Source: Epiperipatus broadwayi
Taxonomy: Eukaryota > Onychophora > Udeonychophora > Euonychophora > Peripatidae
Length of the DNA: 64,000 bases
Direction: 5' to 3'
NCBI GenBank assembly: GCA_028023455.1
Contig: JAQFVV010006256.1
Location: forward strand, 1 to 64,000
Under the pieces are notes generated by a model. The model had not been told where the DNA came from. It worked only from the letters and a program-made list of their open reading frames with translations, and made no database searches. Shown here in pieces: positions 24,814-35,559 of the stretch (the stretch's first letter is position 1; each line of letters starts with the position of its first letter). A program made the translations under genes and the position numbers.

Positions 24814-25417
24814 AAAGCAAAGCAAAGCAAAACTTTATTGAGTCTAAAAAGTTACAGAGTCACATATAGTAGTATATTGGTTTGTTACACATGTAAAACA
24901 AATTACAACAAAATTTCAGTATGTAAGTCTTTATCAATTCTGCATAACTTCTTTCTTGTTTTTAAATTTGGTCTTCTATTTAGTTCAGTTTATGCTTGCA
25001 TCTCTTTGAAGTTGGAAAAAAAGCTGATGTTGAAAATGTCATCATCTATCATACTAGACTTTATATTTTATAGACTGGATCTTTGTTTCAAGTGTGACCA
25101 TGTGGCTGCAAACACATCTGGTTGAGCTAGGATGCTGTCTCTTTTTCTTAACAGTTCTAGTTTTATTGAATATGTTGCTGGGTGGCGCCGAGGGTTATTG
25201 GCAAGTGCAAAAGTGCATCTGGTGCACCAGTAGGCATAAAGGCTGTATGTTGCTGCACGAATAGCAGGGTTGTTGCCTTTTTTAAACGTATTTATTATTT
25301 CAATTGAAATGATAGCCTTTCTGTATGTGGTAAACATTGTGCGACGTATTGTTTCTAGGGCACTGCAGGAATGAAGAAAATGATCTTGTGTCTCTTCTCT
25401 ATGACATAGCCCGCACA
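24814..25417 (-). mobile_element. LINE tail C (604 bp, same truncation as B)
   Basis: Carries the same ORF2 C-terminal finger (CGLCHREETQDHFLHSC) and 3' UTR as tail B, with an AAAGCAAAGCAAAGC iteration at the 3' terminus shared with copy D. The 5' truncation falls on the same nucleotide as in B (plus-strand ...TAGCCCGCACA followed by microsatellite). This points to duplication of a tail-plus-microsatellite unit rather than an independent insertion. Confidence 0.85.
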
Positions 25418-25490
25418 TCATCATCATCATCATCATCATTCTTCTCCTTCTCCTCCTCCTCCTCCTCCTCCTTCTCCTCCTCCTTCCTCC

Positions 25491-25531
<41 letters not shown>

Positions 25532-25588
25532 CTCTTCCTCCTCCTCCTCATCTTCCTTTTCCTCTTCCTTTTCTTCTTCATCATCATC
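25418..25588. repeat. Trinucleotide microsatellite (TCA, TTC, TCC)
   Basis: Starts with (TCA)n, passes through TCC and TTC-rich sequence, and ends TCATCATC at the 3' end of LINE D. It mirrors the 24631-24813 tract in layout. Confidence 0.95.
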
Positions 25589-25842
25589 AAAGCAAAGCAA
25601 AGCAAAACTTTATTGAGTCTAAAAAGTTACAGAGTCACATATAGTACTATATTGGTTTGTTACAAATGTAAAACAAATTACAACAAAATTTCAGTATGTA
25701 AATCTTTATCAATTCTGCATAACTTCTTTCTTGTTTTTAAATTTGGTCTTCTATTTAGTTCAGTTTATGCTTGCATCTCTTTGAAGTTGGAAAAAAAGCT
25801 GATGTTGAAAATGTCATCATCTATCATATTAGACTTTATATT

Positions 25843-28190
25843 TTATAGACTGGATCTTTGTTTCATGTGTGACCATGAGGCTGCAAACACATCTGGTTGA
25901 GCTAGGATGCTGTCTCTTTTTCTGAACAGTTCTAGTTTTATTGAATATGTTGCTGGGTGGTGTCGAGGGTTATTAGCAAGTGAGAAAGTGCATCTGGTAC
26001 ACCAGTAGGCGTAAAGGCTATATGTTGCTGCATGAATAGCAGGGATGTTGCCTTTTTAAAATGTATTTATTATTTCATCAATTGAAATGATAGCCTTTCT
26101 GTATGTGGTAAACATTGTGTGACATATTGTTTCTAGTGCACTGCAGGAATGAAGAAAATGATCTTGTGTCTCTTCTTCTCTATGACATAGCCCACACATG
26201 GGGTCTGTATTTGTGTAGAATCTATGAAATCTGAGGAAATATGTTGTGGGTAGAGCATTAAGATTAAGATTAAGTAGAAAATCAAATAATTTTGGTTCTA
26301 ATGACCATTTTCTGAATTGTTGCAGTAGTTGCCTGTTGTCTATCCCAAGAACTGATGGATGTAAATTAGGTGTCTGGTTTGGGTTTAGTATATTATAAAT
26401 GTCCCAGTATGTATACTTGTCATTATTGAGTGCTGTTTTGTTGTATATTGGCTTGAGTTCTTCAATCAGTGTGGATAGATATCCATATGAAGGGGGTGTT
26501 CTGTCTATGGGTATTATACTAATTACACCCTCCAGGTCTGGAAATCTTTTTATGGTTGCTGTTATTAGATTTACTGATTTCTGTGTGTAAAAAACATTGA
26601 TTGTATGGAGTCCAAGTCCATTGCTATGTGGTGGTCTGCTCAGATTTTTTAAAGAGATTGCCACTGTCTTTCTCTTCCATATTAGTTTGTTACAGATTGA
26701 TGAGATTTTTGATATGAATGTTTTTGCAAATTTGATTATAGGTGTGTAGTAGGTAATTTTTGTAATTATAAGTTGATTAAATAATGCTACCTTTGCGTAT
26801 ATTGACAGGTATGACTTTTCAAGTGAGGTTGTGATTTTTTCAGCATCTTTTTTTAATTTATTTTGAATTTTTTGCCTCATTCCGTTGGTTCCAAGGTAGA
26901 ATGGGAAACCAAGGAAAGCAGATGGTTTACCATTAAACATCTCTGTACAGTGCTCGCCTGTGTATATTGACCATGCAGCAGTTTTATTTGTGTTAATTTT
27001 TAAATTAAAATTTGAGATATAATTCTTGATTATCTCTTGTAATATGGGGAGGTTCTTTTTAGAGGGGAGGAAAATGGTTACATCATCCATATAGGCTATG
27101 CATGATATATTTAAAGCAGTGTTTGGGATTTGAATACCTTTTATTTTTTTCTGTATCTCTATTAATAGAGGATTTATATATATTGTAAAGAGCAAGGCAC
27201 TGAGGGGGGATCCTTGTGGGATGGATTGACTCGGTCTGAAGGTTGGTGAATTTTTCCCATTCAATGTGATGTGAATTTCACGGCTGAGTAGCAGATTGGC
27301 TATTATATATAGTAGGGATGGAGGTATTGTTTTTTTTTTCAACACATCTAATAATTTGGCTATAGGCACTGAGTCAAATGCTGCCCCAATGTCTAGTTGA
27401 ACTATAATTGGTGCATATTTCTTTTTTTTACTACTTCGATTATTGTTTTGTACATTAAGGCACCCTGGCCAATGGATGATCCTTTTTTGGCATATTGTGC
27501 TGATGATAACACAGGGAGTATATGTTGTTCTATTTTCTCCTTTATTACTCTTTCAAGAATTTTTATTCCTAAAGGTCCCATTGAAATTGGTCGTAGATTA
27601 GATAAAGATGATATTGCTGTTGGTTTTTTGTTAAATGGAACCATTGCAATTGGGTATAGACTTTGTGTGTTGTAAATTTTTTGGGATATGTAATTGGCTA
27701 AATCACACAGGTATTTGGCTGTGAAGTGACTAAGATGTTTGAACACAAATTTTGGAATTCCTTGTGGTCCTGGGTGACATGTGTTTGTTATTGTTGCAAG
27801 TTGAAATACAATGTCAGTTGTTTTTATTGGTGTGTCTGTTTCAGGGTCTCCAAATAAGTCTTCATTTGGTGTGTACACTCTTTGTTTTTGCAGTTTTTTT
27901 TTTAAAGTGGTGATATATTGGGTTTATCATGTTGTGACCAGCTGTTATAGAGCCATCTATTTCAAGTGCCATAGGCACTCTGACTGTGGATGGGTATCCC
28001 AGTGCCCACCGTATGTATACTCTGGTCCAAGTGTGTTGTTGGGTAAGGTATATATTTTTTTTTTTATTGCTACATATTGCTTTAGTGTGTTGCATGTATT
28101 GTACATTTCTGTAAGTTTTTTTATTTGTGTTTGATTATCTGTAGTTGGTCTGGAAATAGTTAATCTTTTATGTAGTTCATTTGCTGTAAC
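25843..28190 (-). pseudogene. LINE D ORF2, 3' part: reverse transcriptase and C-terminal finger
   Basis: From the insertion edge it encodes LTQQHTWTRVYIRWALG, then FVFKHLSHFTAKYLCDL, NLRPISMGPLG, motif A QLDIGAAFDSV (a frameshift lies near 27.4 kb), QGSPLSALLFTIYINPLL, the box YMDD (27082-27093) in IAYMDDVTIFL, AFLGFPFYLG, a 250-residue linker and the finger CGLCHREEETQDHFLHSC. A nonsense change (AAA to TAA) at about 26056 cuts off the last ~60 residues. The final stop would be at 25843. The stretch from motif A to the nonsense codon is one open frame of 437 codons, so decay is recent. Confidence 0.85.
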
Positions 28191-30822
28191 AGTCAGAATC
28201 GTCTATCTCACTAACACACTGCAGAATTCAAACCCCAGACACGAAACTGAACATTCTAGGAGGGGTTGCCTTCTAGATATACTAAGTTTGAATCTAAAGC
28301 CCAAATTTCACAGCGCCATCTACGTGACAACGCATCTGATGCCACTACTAGTATGACCTTTGACCGGTGCCTGGTGGTCAGGGAGAAACAAAAGACTACT
28401 AACAGAAGTTTGGGTGGCTAATTAACGTCTATGGATTTACAAAAGAAATGCAGAAAATATATATATAGACCGAGACAGTGATAGGAATCAATAAAATAAT
28501 TTCACAAAATTTATTTAAATAAAATATATATATAACGCCACTGTCTGCTTATATGAGACAGGGACGCGTATTAAATAATTGTGGGCATTATATTTCAATA
28601 AATGACAAAAGGTTTTAAAACAAAGTGATATATTCTATTCCTTGGGCTAATAGCATTACGATAATGTGCTTGACGAGATAGGAACATGTGCGAGGTGCTT
28701 TGAGCAATTATACAAGTTTAAGAAAATATTTGAAAATTAAGTGTTCTAAAATAGTTATTGATTTCGAGAATAAAACGGACTAAAGCTTACTAAGCTTCAA
28801 AGTGGGAATGTGATCAAAGCATTTATTTGATAATAATATTAATAGAGTTGCATTGGGAGGTCAGTATTGCTGATAATGAATTTATTAAAGTTGGAGGGTG
28901 TGACACGTTTAAGTCACGGATGCTTTGTAAAATAAATATAAAATAAAACAATAATGGAATATTTGGAATGATTACGGAGGGCATATCGCCGCTAACCCGT
29001 AGGAAAGTATTTTATGAACAGCCGAAACTTAGCGACTGTGTGACGATTGCGTTTAATTCCCAGGTGTGTCATTTGGAAACACACTGCCTGGAAATCGCAA
29101 AAAGGGTGAAGAGAACGGCTTTAGCCGTGTAAAGAATCCTTGGAAAAATAAAACAAAGCGGTCTCAACAACCAATTCATTTACCAGCAATACGAGACGAG
29201 TGTATACAAAACATACTGAATGGGTTTTACTTGGATTAAGAGAAATGCCCAATCAAATTCCCAGAAATTCATTTAAAAGGGTCCGCACATTCTCGACGTC
29301 AATGATGAACTTTGTAATTAAAGTAGAACACGGTAATTAAAATCGGAAAATGCATGCTTGCGGGTTTGAAAAGTAAGTATAGATTTATATACGCAATCAT
29401 GCATTAGGCGACACATTTAATCATTGACCTCGCACATTCTCTCATATTAGATTAAAATCAATAACATGTAGATTTTAAACTATGTGATTATATTATATAT
29501 TAAAGAATAGAATCGCCCTCGAACGAGTGATTTGTAAGATAAAATTGGAAAATTATTTAGAAATTTAAAATATGCCTTCATAGCGGCGTCTTATTTTCAA
29601 CAAAGGGAATAATTCACTCGGTCAAAGACGATTCTGACACCTTATCATAATAAAATAACAGAAAGCTTAATCAATAGAAAATATTAACCCAAGGATAGAG
29701 AGCAAAATGTTGAGTAAACACGTTAAAGAAATACATAATGAAGTTATGTGAAATATAAGAAAAACAATTTTAGAATAGCTATAGCATGTTAGTTAGGATT
29801 CATAAGAGCTCTTGGGTTAATTTAGGGTTACCTCTGGAGAAGCATTTTTAGGCAGATTGATGGTCGGCAGGTTTTTATATAATTTAACAGCAAAATCTGG
29901 AAATGTTCATATTTTTGGCAGCAGCAGCAGTTCTGGGGTTCCCTGTGTGATAACTTCCGATGGTCTACGGCAGCAGATGACCATTCCAGAGAGAAATAGC
30001 CTACTCGCGCTCTACTCTGTCATGTCAAGATTTACAAATTACTAGAATAGAACTCAGAATGATTTCTCTTAGAAACATTAGAACTCGAGAACAAAAGAAA
30101 ACCCTTTTATAGTAGACTTTAACAATAGAACTGCCCTGGAGCATTACAAAAATATATCGGACTTATCAGCTGTAATTAAATCTATCCGAATGTCTAAAGG
30201 AATTCAACATTAATTAATTTCTTTTGTTAATTTCCCTGTCGACATTCGAATTACAAACTAGATTTAATTAAAATTACTTTTATTAATTAAAGAAAACCTT
30301 AAGTGGACATCTGCTGTTTTTAGATAAACTTATATAATATTAACTAATTAAACCATTGTCCCTCATTTATTTTAAAGAAATATTTGGAATAACTTTTATT
30401 AAATTAAAGAAAATGATTTTACTTTTTAAATTGCAATATTTAAATCTATTTACTAAACGAATATTTACTAAATATTACGACAGTAATATATTTGTAAATA
30501 GATTCAAACAAAATAACTTTAACAATTTATAATTTTGATATGTTTTAAAATGTATATCATAGTGTGTGTGCAATTACAACTTATATAACCTACTTTTAAA
30601 TAAATGTAAATTATGTGAACAAATACGTAATTCATAATATTTTATTTTATTTGGGAATAAGTTATATATATAATAAGAGCATTGGGCTCGTGGTTTAAAA
30701 TTAGGCGGGATTTTCGGTATATAAGTGTATTGCAGATATACTACAATAGATTGGGGTTCAAACTAAGGTATGAAGGTAGGAAGTAGGTGAGAAAAGATGA
30801 AACGATCTGCAAAGCAGACCCT
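28191..30822. mobile_element. Unclassified 2.6-kb insertion splitting LINE D
   Basis: It interrupts ORF2 of LINE D between codons that are adjacent in copy A. Edge sequences GCTGTAAC (28183-28190) and ACTGTTTC (30823-30830) could be a decayed 8-bp target duplication. A perfect 13-bp inverted repeat (GTCAGAATCGTCT, 28192-28204 and 29626-29638) suggests that the first 1.45 kb may be an element of its own. The interior is less AT-rich than its surroundings (28.2-29.4 kb) and holds no convincing protein. The last 1.2 kb has no recognisable feature. Confidence 0.6.
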
Positions 30823-30830
30823 ACTGTTTC

Positions 30831-31714
30831 ACTGCCAAAGCTAATAATCTGGTGGGGGGTGTTGAATTGCAGGTAATATGATTGATGTTGAAAGAAAGTA
30901 TATTGGTGAATGCTATATATACTTTTGTACTGGATCGAGTGACATGTTTTGAAGTTTTTGGAGCATTATATATGTTTCTGAATATAGGAATTCAGTTGTT
31001 TGTGCTGGAAGAAGTATTCGCATAGTCTTTTGAAGGGCTATTGTTGTATTCTGTATTTTTGTTAGGTCGAGGGTGATGAACTGGGCACATGATCTGAGAT
31101 TATAGATGGACAGAGTTCAAGATTAAAATAATGATGTAACATTGGTGAGTAGAAACACAAATCAATAAGTGACTTATATCTATTGCTATTAAAAGATATT
31201 GAGTTTAATGGGAGAAAACCTTCAGCACTCATAAGTGGGATTGTTATTTGATGGATCCATTTGATGACAAAAGTTTGGTAGGTCATGTTGAAATCTCCCA
31301 GGAGTTTATGGGATTTGGTGTTGCTGTAAGAATTGAATTTATTGTTGCTATTATTCTGGAGATGATGACAGGGCCTGGTGGTATATAGACAAATACTAGG
31401 TTAAGTGTGATATTTTTATGATGGAGTGTTATGATAAGATTGGAGTCAATATATATAATTTTAAAAGAATCAAAAGGGCATTTGTGGGATATAATTATAC
31501 CTGTGCCACCTGATGATGATGATTGCCTTGAGCAGGCACAAAACCCTTGGCTGACTAAATATTTTGAAGGATCAATTTGAGAGCCACTGTATATTTTTGT
31601 TTCCAATAGCCCCAGTATGTGTGGTTGTGTTGTATGTAACCATTTTTTGAATTCAAAGGGTTTTTTGATGGCATTTAAGCCTCTAATGTTTAGAGATCCA
31701 ATTTTTATCTTCAT
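30831..31714 (-). pseudogene. LINE D ORF2, 5' part: endonuclease
   Basis: Starts MKIKIGSLNIRGLN, followed by LLETKIYSGSQ, FVYIPPG, and after a frameshift near 31.29 kb the GDF(N)M region continues as NMTYQTFVIKW, then IISDHV. These are the ordered motifs of the apurinic-type LINE endonuclease (Glu of ET, Asp/Asn of GDFN, Asp-His of SDH). The frame ends at the 2.6-kb insertion after TRLLALA. ORF1 ends only 63 bp upstream. Confidence 0.8.
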
Positions 31715-31777
31715 GTTACAGGATAATTTTATAACAGAGTATTGATTTTTATTGATTTTTTAATTCTAAATTTTTGT

Positions 31778-33371
31778 TTATATTGCAGTAGATGGATGCT
31801 GATACATATTTAAGACTTGGTAGGGTGTATTATCAGTTTTTCTTTCATTTAATATTGGTTCAGACTCTATACAGGCAATTTGTGTTGAAACTGAACAGTT
31901 GTCCATTTGTTGTTGGCTTAAACCCATTTCTATTTCATCATTTTCTAAGTTGTATATGTCTGATGAGTTGTGCTTTTGGGCTGTTTTTTTTTTTGCCTTT
32001 TTGGATTCATGGTTTTTAGGTGGTCTACCTGGCTTTCTTGTTTCCTCTGGTGTATTCTCTTGAATGGGTGGAAGAGGGGGTTCTATTGCATCCATTATGT
32101 TTGATGCAGTTTTGTTTATTATTGTGGTTTGTTTTATTATTAGTGTACTTATATTATCTTGATTTATATTTTCATTATATAGCTGTGTGTGTTTATTTTT
32201 TGTTAGCTGATTTTTACTTGGTACACATTTTGTTTTATTGAGTTGCTGATCCTGTGATGTAATTACTGCATTTTGTGTTGTGGTTTCTTGAGAGTTATTT
32301 TCGTTTGAATCTTGTATGTTAGTTTTTGTGTTATTATTTTTTTGGTTAGTTTTTGGGATTGGCAATTCTGCTCCGTTATCATTTTTATTCAAGGGTGTTT
32401 GAACCTGTATTTTTCCGGTTTCTATTATTGGGTTGTCAATTGATGTAGTGTTATTAGAATTTTTTTTTTCATCATCAGTGGGTTGTTCTGGGGAGAAGAT
32501 TTTGTTTTGTTCACAGTGATTGCCTTTTGTGTTATCGCACTGAGTTGCTAGGTGGCCTCTCTGTCCACAGCCAAAACAATGTGGTTTTAAACCTCTTATG
32601 TGAAGAGAGAGTGTTGCTTCTTGATCTGTAATTTGTGTTGGGATCATGGCAGCATCTACGTTTTTATGGAGTTTTATTTTAAATTCAAAACGATTACTAC
32701 ATGTGTCTTAAATAAATTGGCTGTAGGGCAATTACTTTTCCAAACGGGTTTATCATTTTTTGAAAATCTTGTAAGTTGTATTTAAGATAAGTATTTTTAA
32801 GCACTCCAGTAATAATATTTTTTCGGTTTTCATCTATAATTACGAGTGCATAATTATCGAGTGCTAAAATAGTGGATTGAAAACATTCTTTTTGCTGCTG
32901 AGTATAAAAATCAATGGTTATATATCGCGAATTTGGATGGTCTGCGATACAAGAGATTGTTTCCAATAATTCATTTTGCATAATTGCTTCATATAATAAA
33001 GCTTTTGGGAAACGATACAATGAGCATTGATTATCTGTTACTGTGAGTACTAGCGATGTTGGCGAAAAAAACCTGCGAAAAGTTTCAAATAACATGCGAG
33101 GCACTGTATCATTGAAACGGTCCGTCACATTTTCAAGCGTTTCTTTTGTCCAGATTGCGGCTGGGGGTTGACGTTCCTCTTGAGTATGTAGATCTAGATT
33201 TTTAATATCGTTTGTATTTGTTCTTCGGAAACGCGGTATTTGGGTTGGTGCTGTAATATTGCTGTTGCTTTTAAGTATTTTTGCATACGATATAGGTGAT
33301 GTTGATACTAACGCTGTTGTTAATTTCGTATTGGTGCTTAACTCGCTCACGCTTGACTGGGCGGTAGCCAT
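31778..33371 (-). pseudogene. LINE D ORF1, frameshifted
   Basis: Two frames, 33371-32697 and 32647-31778, join into one ORF1 homologous to that of copy A. The break after LQPIYLRH removes a few codons (copy A has a GTPIPIYGNSY segment there). Blocks in order: SPISYAKILKS, RMLFETFRRFF, NSRYITIDFYTQQQKE, KNTYLKYNLQDFQKM, then a complete zinc knuckle CFGCGQRGHLATQC (CX2CX4HX4C). A long polar Asn/Gln/Thr-rich stretch follows, then RKPGRPPKNHESKKAKKK, an AT-hook-like basic motif, and an acidic end. It has a role in the LINE RNP. The frameshift makes this copy inactive. Confidence 0.8.
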
Positions 33372-33590
33372 GATTTATTATTCTGACTCAAGTCAGTTTT
33401 TTTTTTTAAAAAAAAAGATATGAATACACACCGATATTTTCTTTAAAAATACTCTATTAATCTATTATATGATTTGATTTGTTCTGTACTACGTTTGTTT
33501 TGCGACTAACAAGTTGAAACAAAAGAAAAATATAAATACATCGGAGAGCTTAAAGATTGCTTCTTACCTCAGCAGAGATTTGCGGCGGGC

Positions 33591-33607
33591 TATTATTATT
33601 ATTATTA
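33591..33607. repeat. (TTA)n microsatellite at LINE D 5' end
   Basis: About five TTA/ATT units lie directly against the inferred 5' end of LINE D. They indicate that this LINE too sits inside a TTA tract. Confidence 0.85.
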
Positions 33608-33746
33608 GATGAAATACACAGGCTTATATTTACCTGTGTCTATATATGTAATAGACAGGGTATGAGCACAGACTTTCACATGACCCACCACTCTCCACAC
33701 TCTCATAACACTGATACACCTGAACACACATATGTCGAAAAGATAA

Positions 33747-33805
33747 ATAATCACCAATATACGTATTTTATGCTAAACCAGCAATCATCAGTTGGTCCAG
33801 ATTAC
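33747..33805 (-). ncRNA. Hammerhead ribozyme A, inactivated copy
   Basis: Minus-strand fold: stem I 5' strand GTAATC-TGG-ACCAA, core CTGATGA, stem II TGCT-GGTTT-AGCA, then AAAA where the core needs GAAA (G12 to A), ATACGTAT as stem III, cleavage position A, and TTGGT-GATTAT closing stem I. All helices are retained, but the G12 change and the lost closing pair of stem II should abolish cleavage. Confidence 0.65.
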
Positions 33806-33949
33806 CATCTCTACACATATATGCTACAAGTACTCAGATATATATTAAGATAGCAAATCCTCCTACTTTAATGGACAGGCTTCAATGTACTCCACACTCC
33901 AACTTTTCAACCGTCCATCCAATTGAAAATCTGATGATGGAATGCTCAA

Positions 33950-33987
33950 TTGCTGGTTTAGCATGAAATACGTATATTGGTGATTAT
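33950..33987 (+). ncRNA. Hammerhead ribozyme A, 3' half only
   Basis: The right arm keeps stem II (TTGCT-GGTTT-AGCAT), GAAA, ATACGTAT and the TTGGTGATTAT strand of stem I, but the CTGATGA box and the 5' strand are deleted. A CTGATGA at 33931 belongs to an upstream part of the repeat and is not in register. It is not a functional ribozyme on its own. Confidence 0.6.
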
Positions 33988-34080
33988 TTATCTTTTCGAC
34001 ATGTGTATTTAGGTGTATCAGTGTTATGAGATAGTGTGGAGAGTGGTGGGTCATGTGAAAGTCTGTGCTCATACCCTGTC

Positions 34081-34120
34081 TATTATTATTATTATTATTA
34101 TTATTTTATTATTATTATTT
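34081..34120. repeat. (TTA)n microsatellite at right edge of the nest
   Basis: About a dozen TTA/ATT units with one TTTT interruption lie between the hammerhead pair and the right half of repeat R. Matches the position of the (TTA)n in the complete repeat R at 12.9 kb. Confidence 0.95.
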
Positions 34121-34640
34121 TACATTGTATGTATGCATAATAGTTTTCTGTAAAAGTTAATTAAATGACATTGAATTTTGTATATATTTACTTTTATGAT
34201 TAAAGATACTTAGTTTAATCACAAACTGTAGAATTTATATGTATAATATTAATTTTATTTTTGATTAAAAAATTGCTTTATTGATGAGATTTATTTTTTG
34301 GACATACCTAAATTTAAATTTTGTGAAGTAATTTTTGTTGCAAAGTTATTTAGTGATGATATTCAAATACTTAATTTGGCCATTATGGTACAGCAAAAAT
34401 ATACACAAGTCTGCAATCTCCATAAAAAATCAGACTGAAGTATATTTATTTGTATGCTATGTAAATACCTGTAAAATATTGTTTCTCATCTGTATTTGTA
34501 ATAGAAGTTAAAAAGTTTGCAATTCTATGCTAAATATTTATCCCCAAAAGAAATTGAAAATTAACAACTTAAAAATTAGCTTACTATATTTGATCAACAT
34601 GTTTGGTGGTTATATTTGATCAAACATTTAATTAATTTAC
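34121..34640 (+). repeat. Repeat R, right half (right edge of LINE nest)
   Basis: Closely matches 12942-13490: AATAGTTTTCT, AAAGTTAATTAAATGACATT, GATTAAAGATACTTA, GGCCATTATGG, TACACAAGTCTGCA, ATTGAAAATTAACAACTTAA and a final TTTGATCAAACATTTAATTA, with scattered substitutions and small indels. Similarity stops at about 34640. The left half lies at 18527, so 15.5 kb separates two parts that are about 40 bp apart in the reference copy. Confidence 0.8.
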
Positions 34641-34660
34641 CCCTAATCATTAGGGGTGAA
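34636..34660. repeat. Short palindrome at the end of repeat R
   Basis: ACCCCTAAT-C-ATTAGGGGT with weaker flanking pairing (TTT/GAA). It begins exactly where homology to the other repeat R copy ends, so it may be a junction or a remnant of facing inverted termini. Confidence 0.6.
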
Positions 34661-35334
34661 TAATTTTTATAAATGCCAGGCCAATTCTATTTTGTCCTTT
34701 TTGAGGCCATAATTTTTTTTGTGAATTAAAAATAAAGCACATCCTTATTAATGACTGTTCCACATTTAATGACAATTTTTCTATTTCGCCTTGTAATTAT
34801 TCTTGGTCACATTATATTCTCGAATTTTTTTTCATATTCAGGACAGATTAATTCTACAAGCGCTAGGATACAGTCAATGGTTTTGAAGTTTCTGCCTTTT
34901 TAAAAAAAATAATGTAATTTCTTTTCACAGAATTTTCTGACTTGTTTGAACTTTCATGAGATATGCCCACCACTTTATGAAATTTCTTTTCAGGTTTTCT
35001 ATTTTAATATTTCTTACTTTTCCAACAATTTTGTAATCAAAATGTTTTGATAAATAGTGTCTCTTAATATTGTGTTCTTTAATACTGAAATATTTTTCAG
35101 AGATTTATCGTGCATATCGATTTACTATTTCTTTTTATATAAAAAAAATGTGGTTGATCCATTTCTATTGAAATATGCAATTTTCTGTATCAATTTTTTT
35201 AAAATTTTACTTAGTATAGGCATCCTAATATATATATAAAGGATAAAAATAATAAAACAAAGTAAAATTCTAATTTTATTTTTGCAAATATATAGATATT
35301 CTGTGAAAATCATTATAAAAACATACAAAATGTC
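34661..35334. other. AT-rich spacer, no gene recognised
   Basis: Small T-rich frames on both strands have no recognisable similarity. The last 14 bases (35321-35334) form the left copy of a direct repeat that flanks the next element. Confidence 0.6.
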
Positions 35335-35481
35335 ACATGACCACCTCTTATACTTGTGTACAACTGTTGTTAAAACAGGCAAAACTCGCTATATATATAT
35401 ATTGCCACACACAGCAAGCTAGAGTAATCCATGGATGCCAGAAGGCTTTTGCATAAAATCCCCATCTAGTGCCTACTCATT

Positions 35482-35535
35482 CAACATCCCCAGACCAGTT
35501 TCTGGTTTATGGCCTTCGTCAGTGAGGAGCCTTGG
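35482..35535 (-). ncRNA. Candidate hammerhead ribozyme B, core intact
   Basis: Minus strand: stem I TCCTCA pairs with TGGGGA (6 bp) plus outer CAA/TTG. The core is CTGACGA (position 7 may be any base), followed by a weak stem II GG/CC around CATAAA, then GAAAC, a 2-bp stem III and the canonical GUC cleavage triplet. The pair next to the core in stem II is A-A, and an alternative hairpin CCAG-AAA-CTGG competes. The arrangement fits a minimal hammerhead that would act best as a dimer, but the evidence is weaker than for family A. Confidence 0.5.
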
Positions 35536-35559
35536 ATCTGAGAGCACTGCACCTAAGGT

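Larger units (their letters stand above)
25589..33590 (-). mobile_element. Tx1-like LINE, copy D (near full length, split by an insertion)
   Basis: The two blocks 33590-30831 and 28190-25589 form one element. The upstream block ends inside ORF2 at TRLLALA, and the downstream block resumes with TANELHKRLT, matching the continuous RLLALVDETHKRIT of copy A. The 2.6 kb between them is an insertion. The 5' end at about 33590 abuts (TTA)n and the 3' end at 25589 abuts (TCA)n. ORF1, endonuclease, RT and the CCHC finger are all recognisable but broken. It is the same family as copy A but a distinct subfamily (different leader sequence). Confidence 0.8.
33654..34080. mobile_element. Hammerhead-A element, head-to-head inverted pair
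   Basis: GACAGGGTATGAGCACAGAC opens the left arm, and its exact reverse complement closes the right arm at 34080, directly before another TTA tract. The arms share CCACCACTCTCCACACT, CATAACACTGATACACCT and a hammerhead ribozyme region. The right arm lacks the part upstream of the ribozyme's stem II, so the pair is asymmetric. There is no coding capacity. The same repeat occurs at 48.46-49.11 and, as a single diverged copy, 56.2 kb. Confidence 0.8.

Noticed and set aside
24612-25605. Long frames across the TTA/TTC/TCC tracts encoding poly-Leu/Phe/Ser on one strand and Lys/Arg/Asp/Glu-rich proteins on the other
   Set aside because: They are direct translations of trinucleotide microsatellites flanked by antisense LINE sequence. 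There is no independent coding signal.
12896-34120. CRISPR-like arrays from regularly repeated TTA/TCA tracts
   Set aside because: These are eukaryotic microsatellites with no direct repeat-spacer organisation.
35125-35382. An 85-codon minus-strand frame near 35.2 kb
   Set aside because: Low-complexity Ile/Lys/Tyr composition, running into the hammerhead-B arm, with no domain seen.
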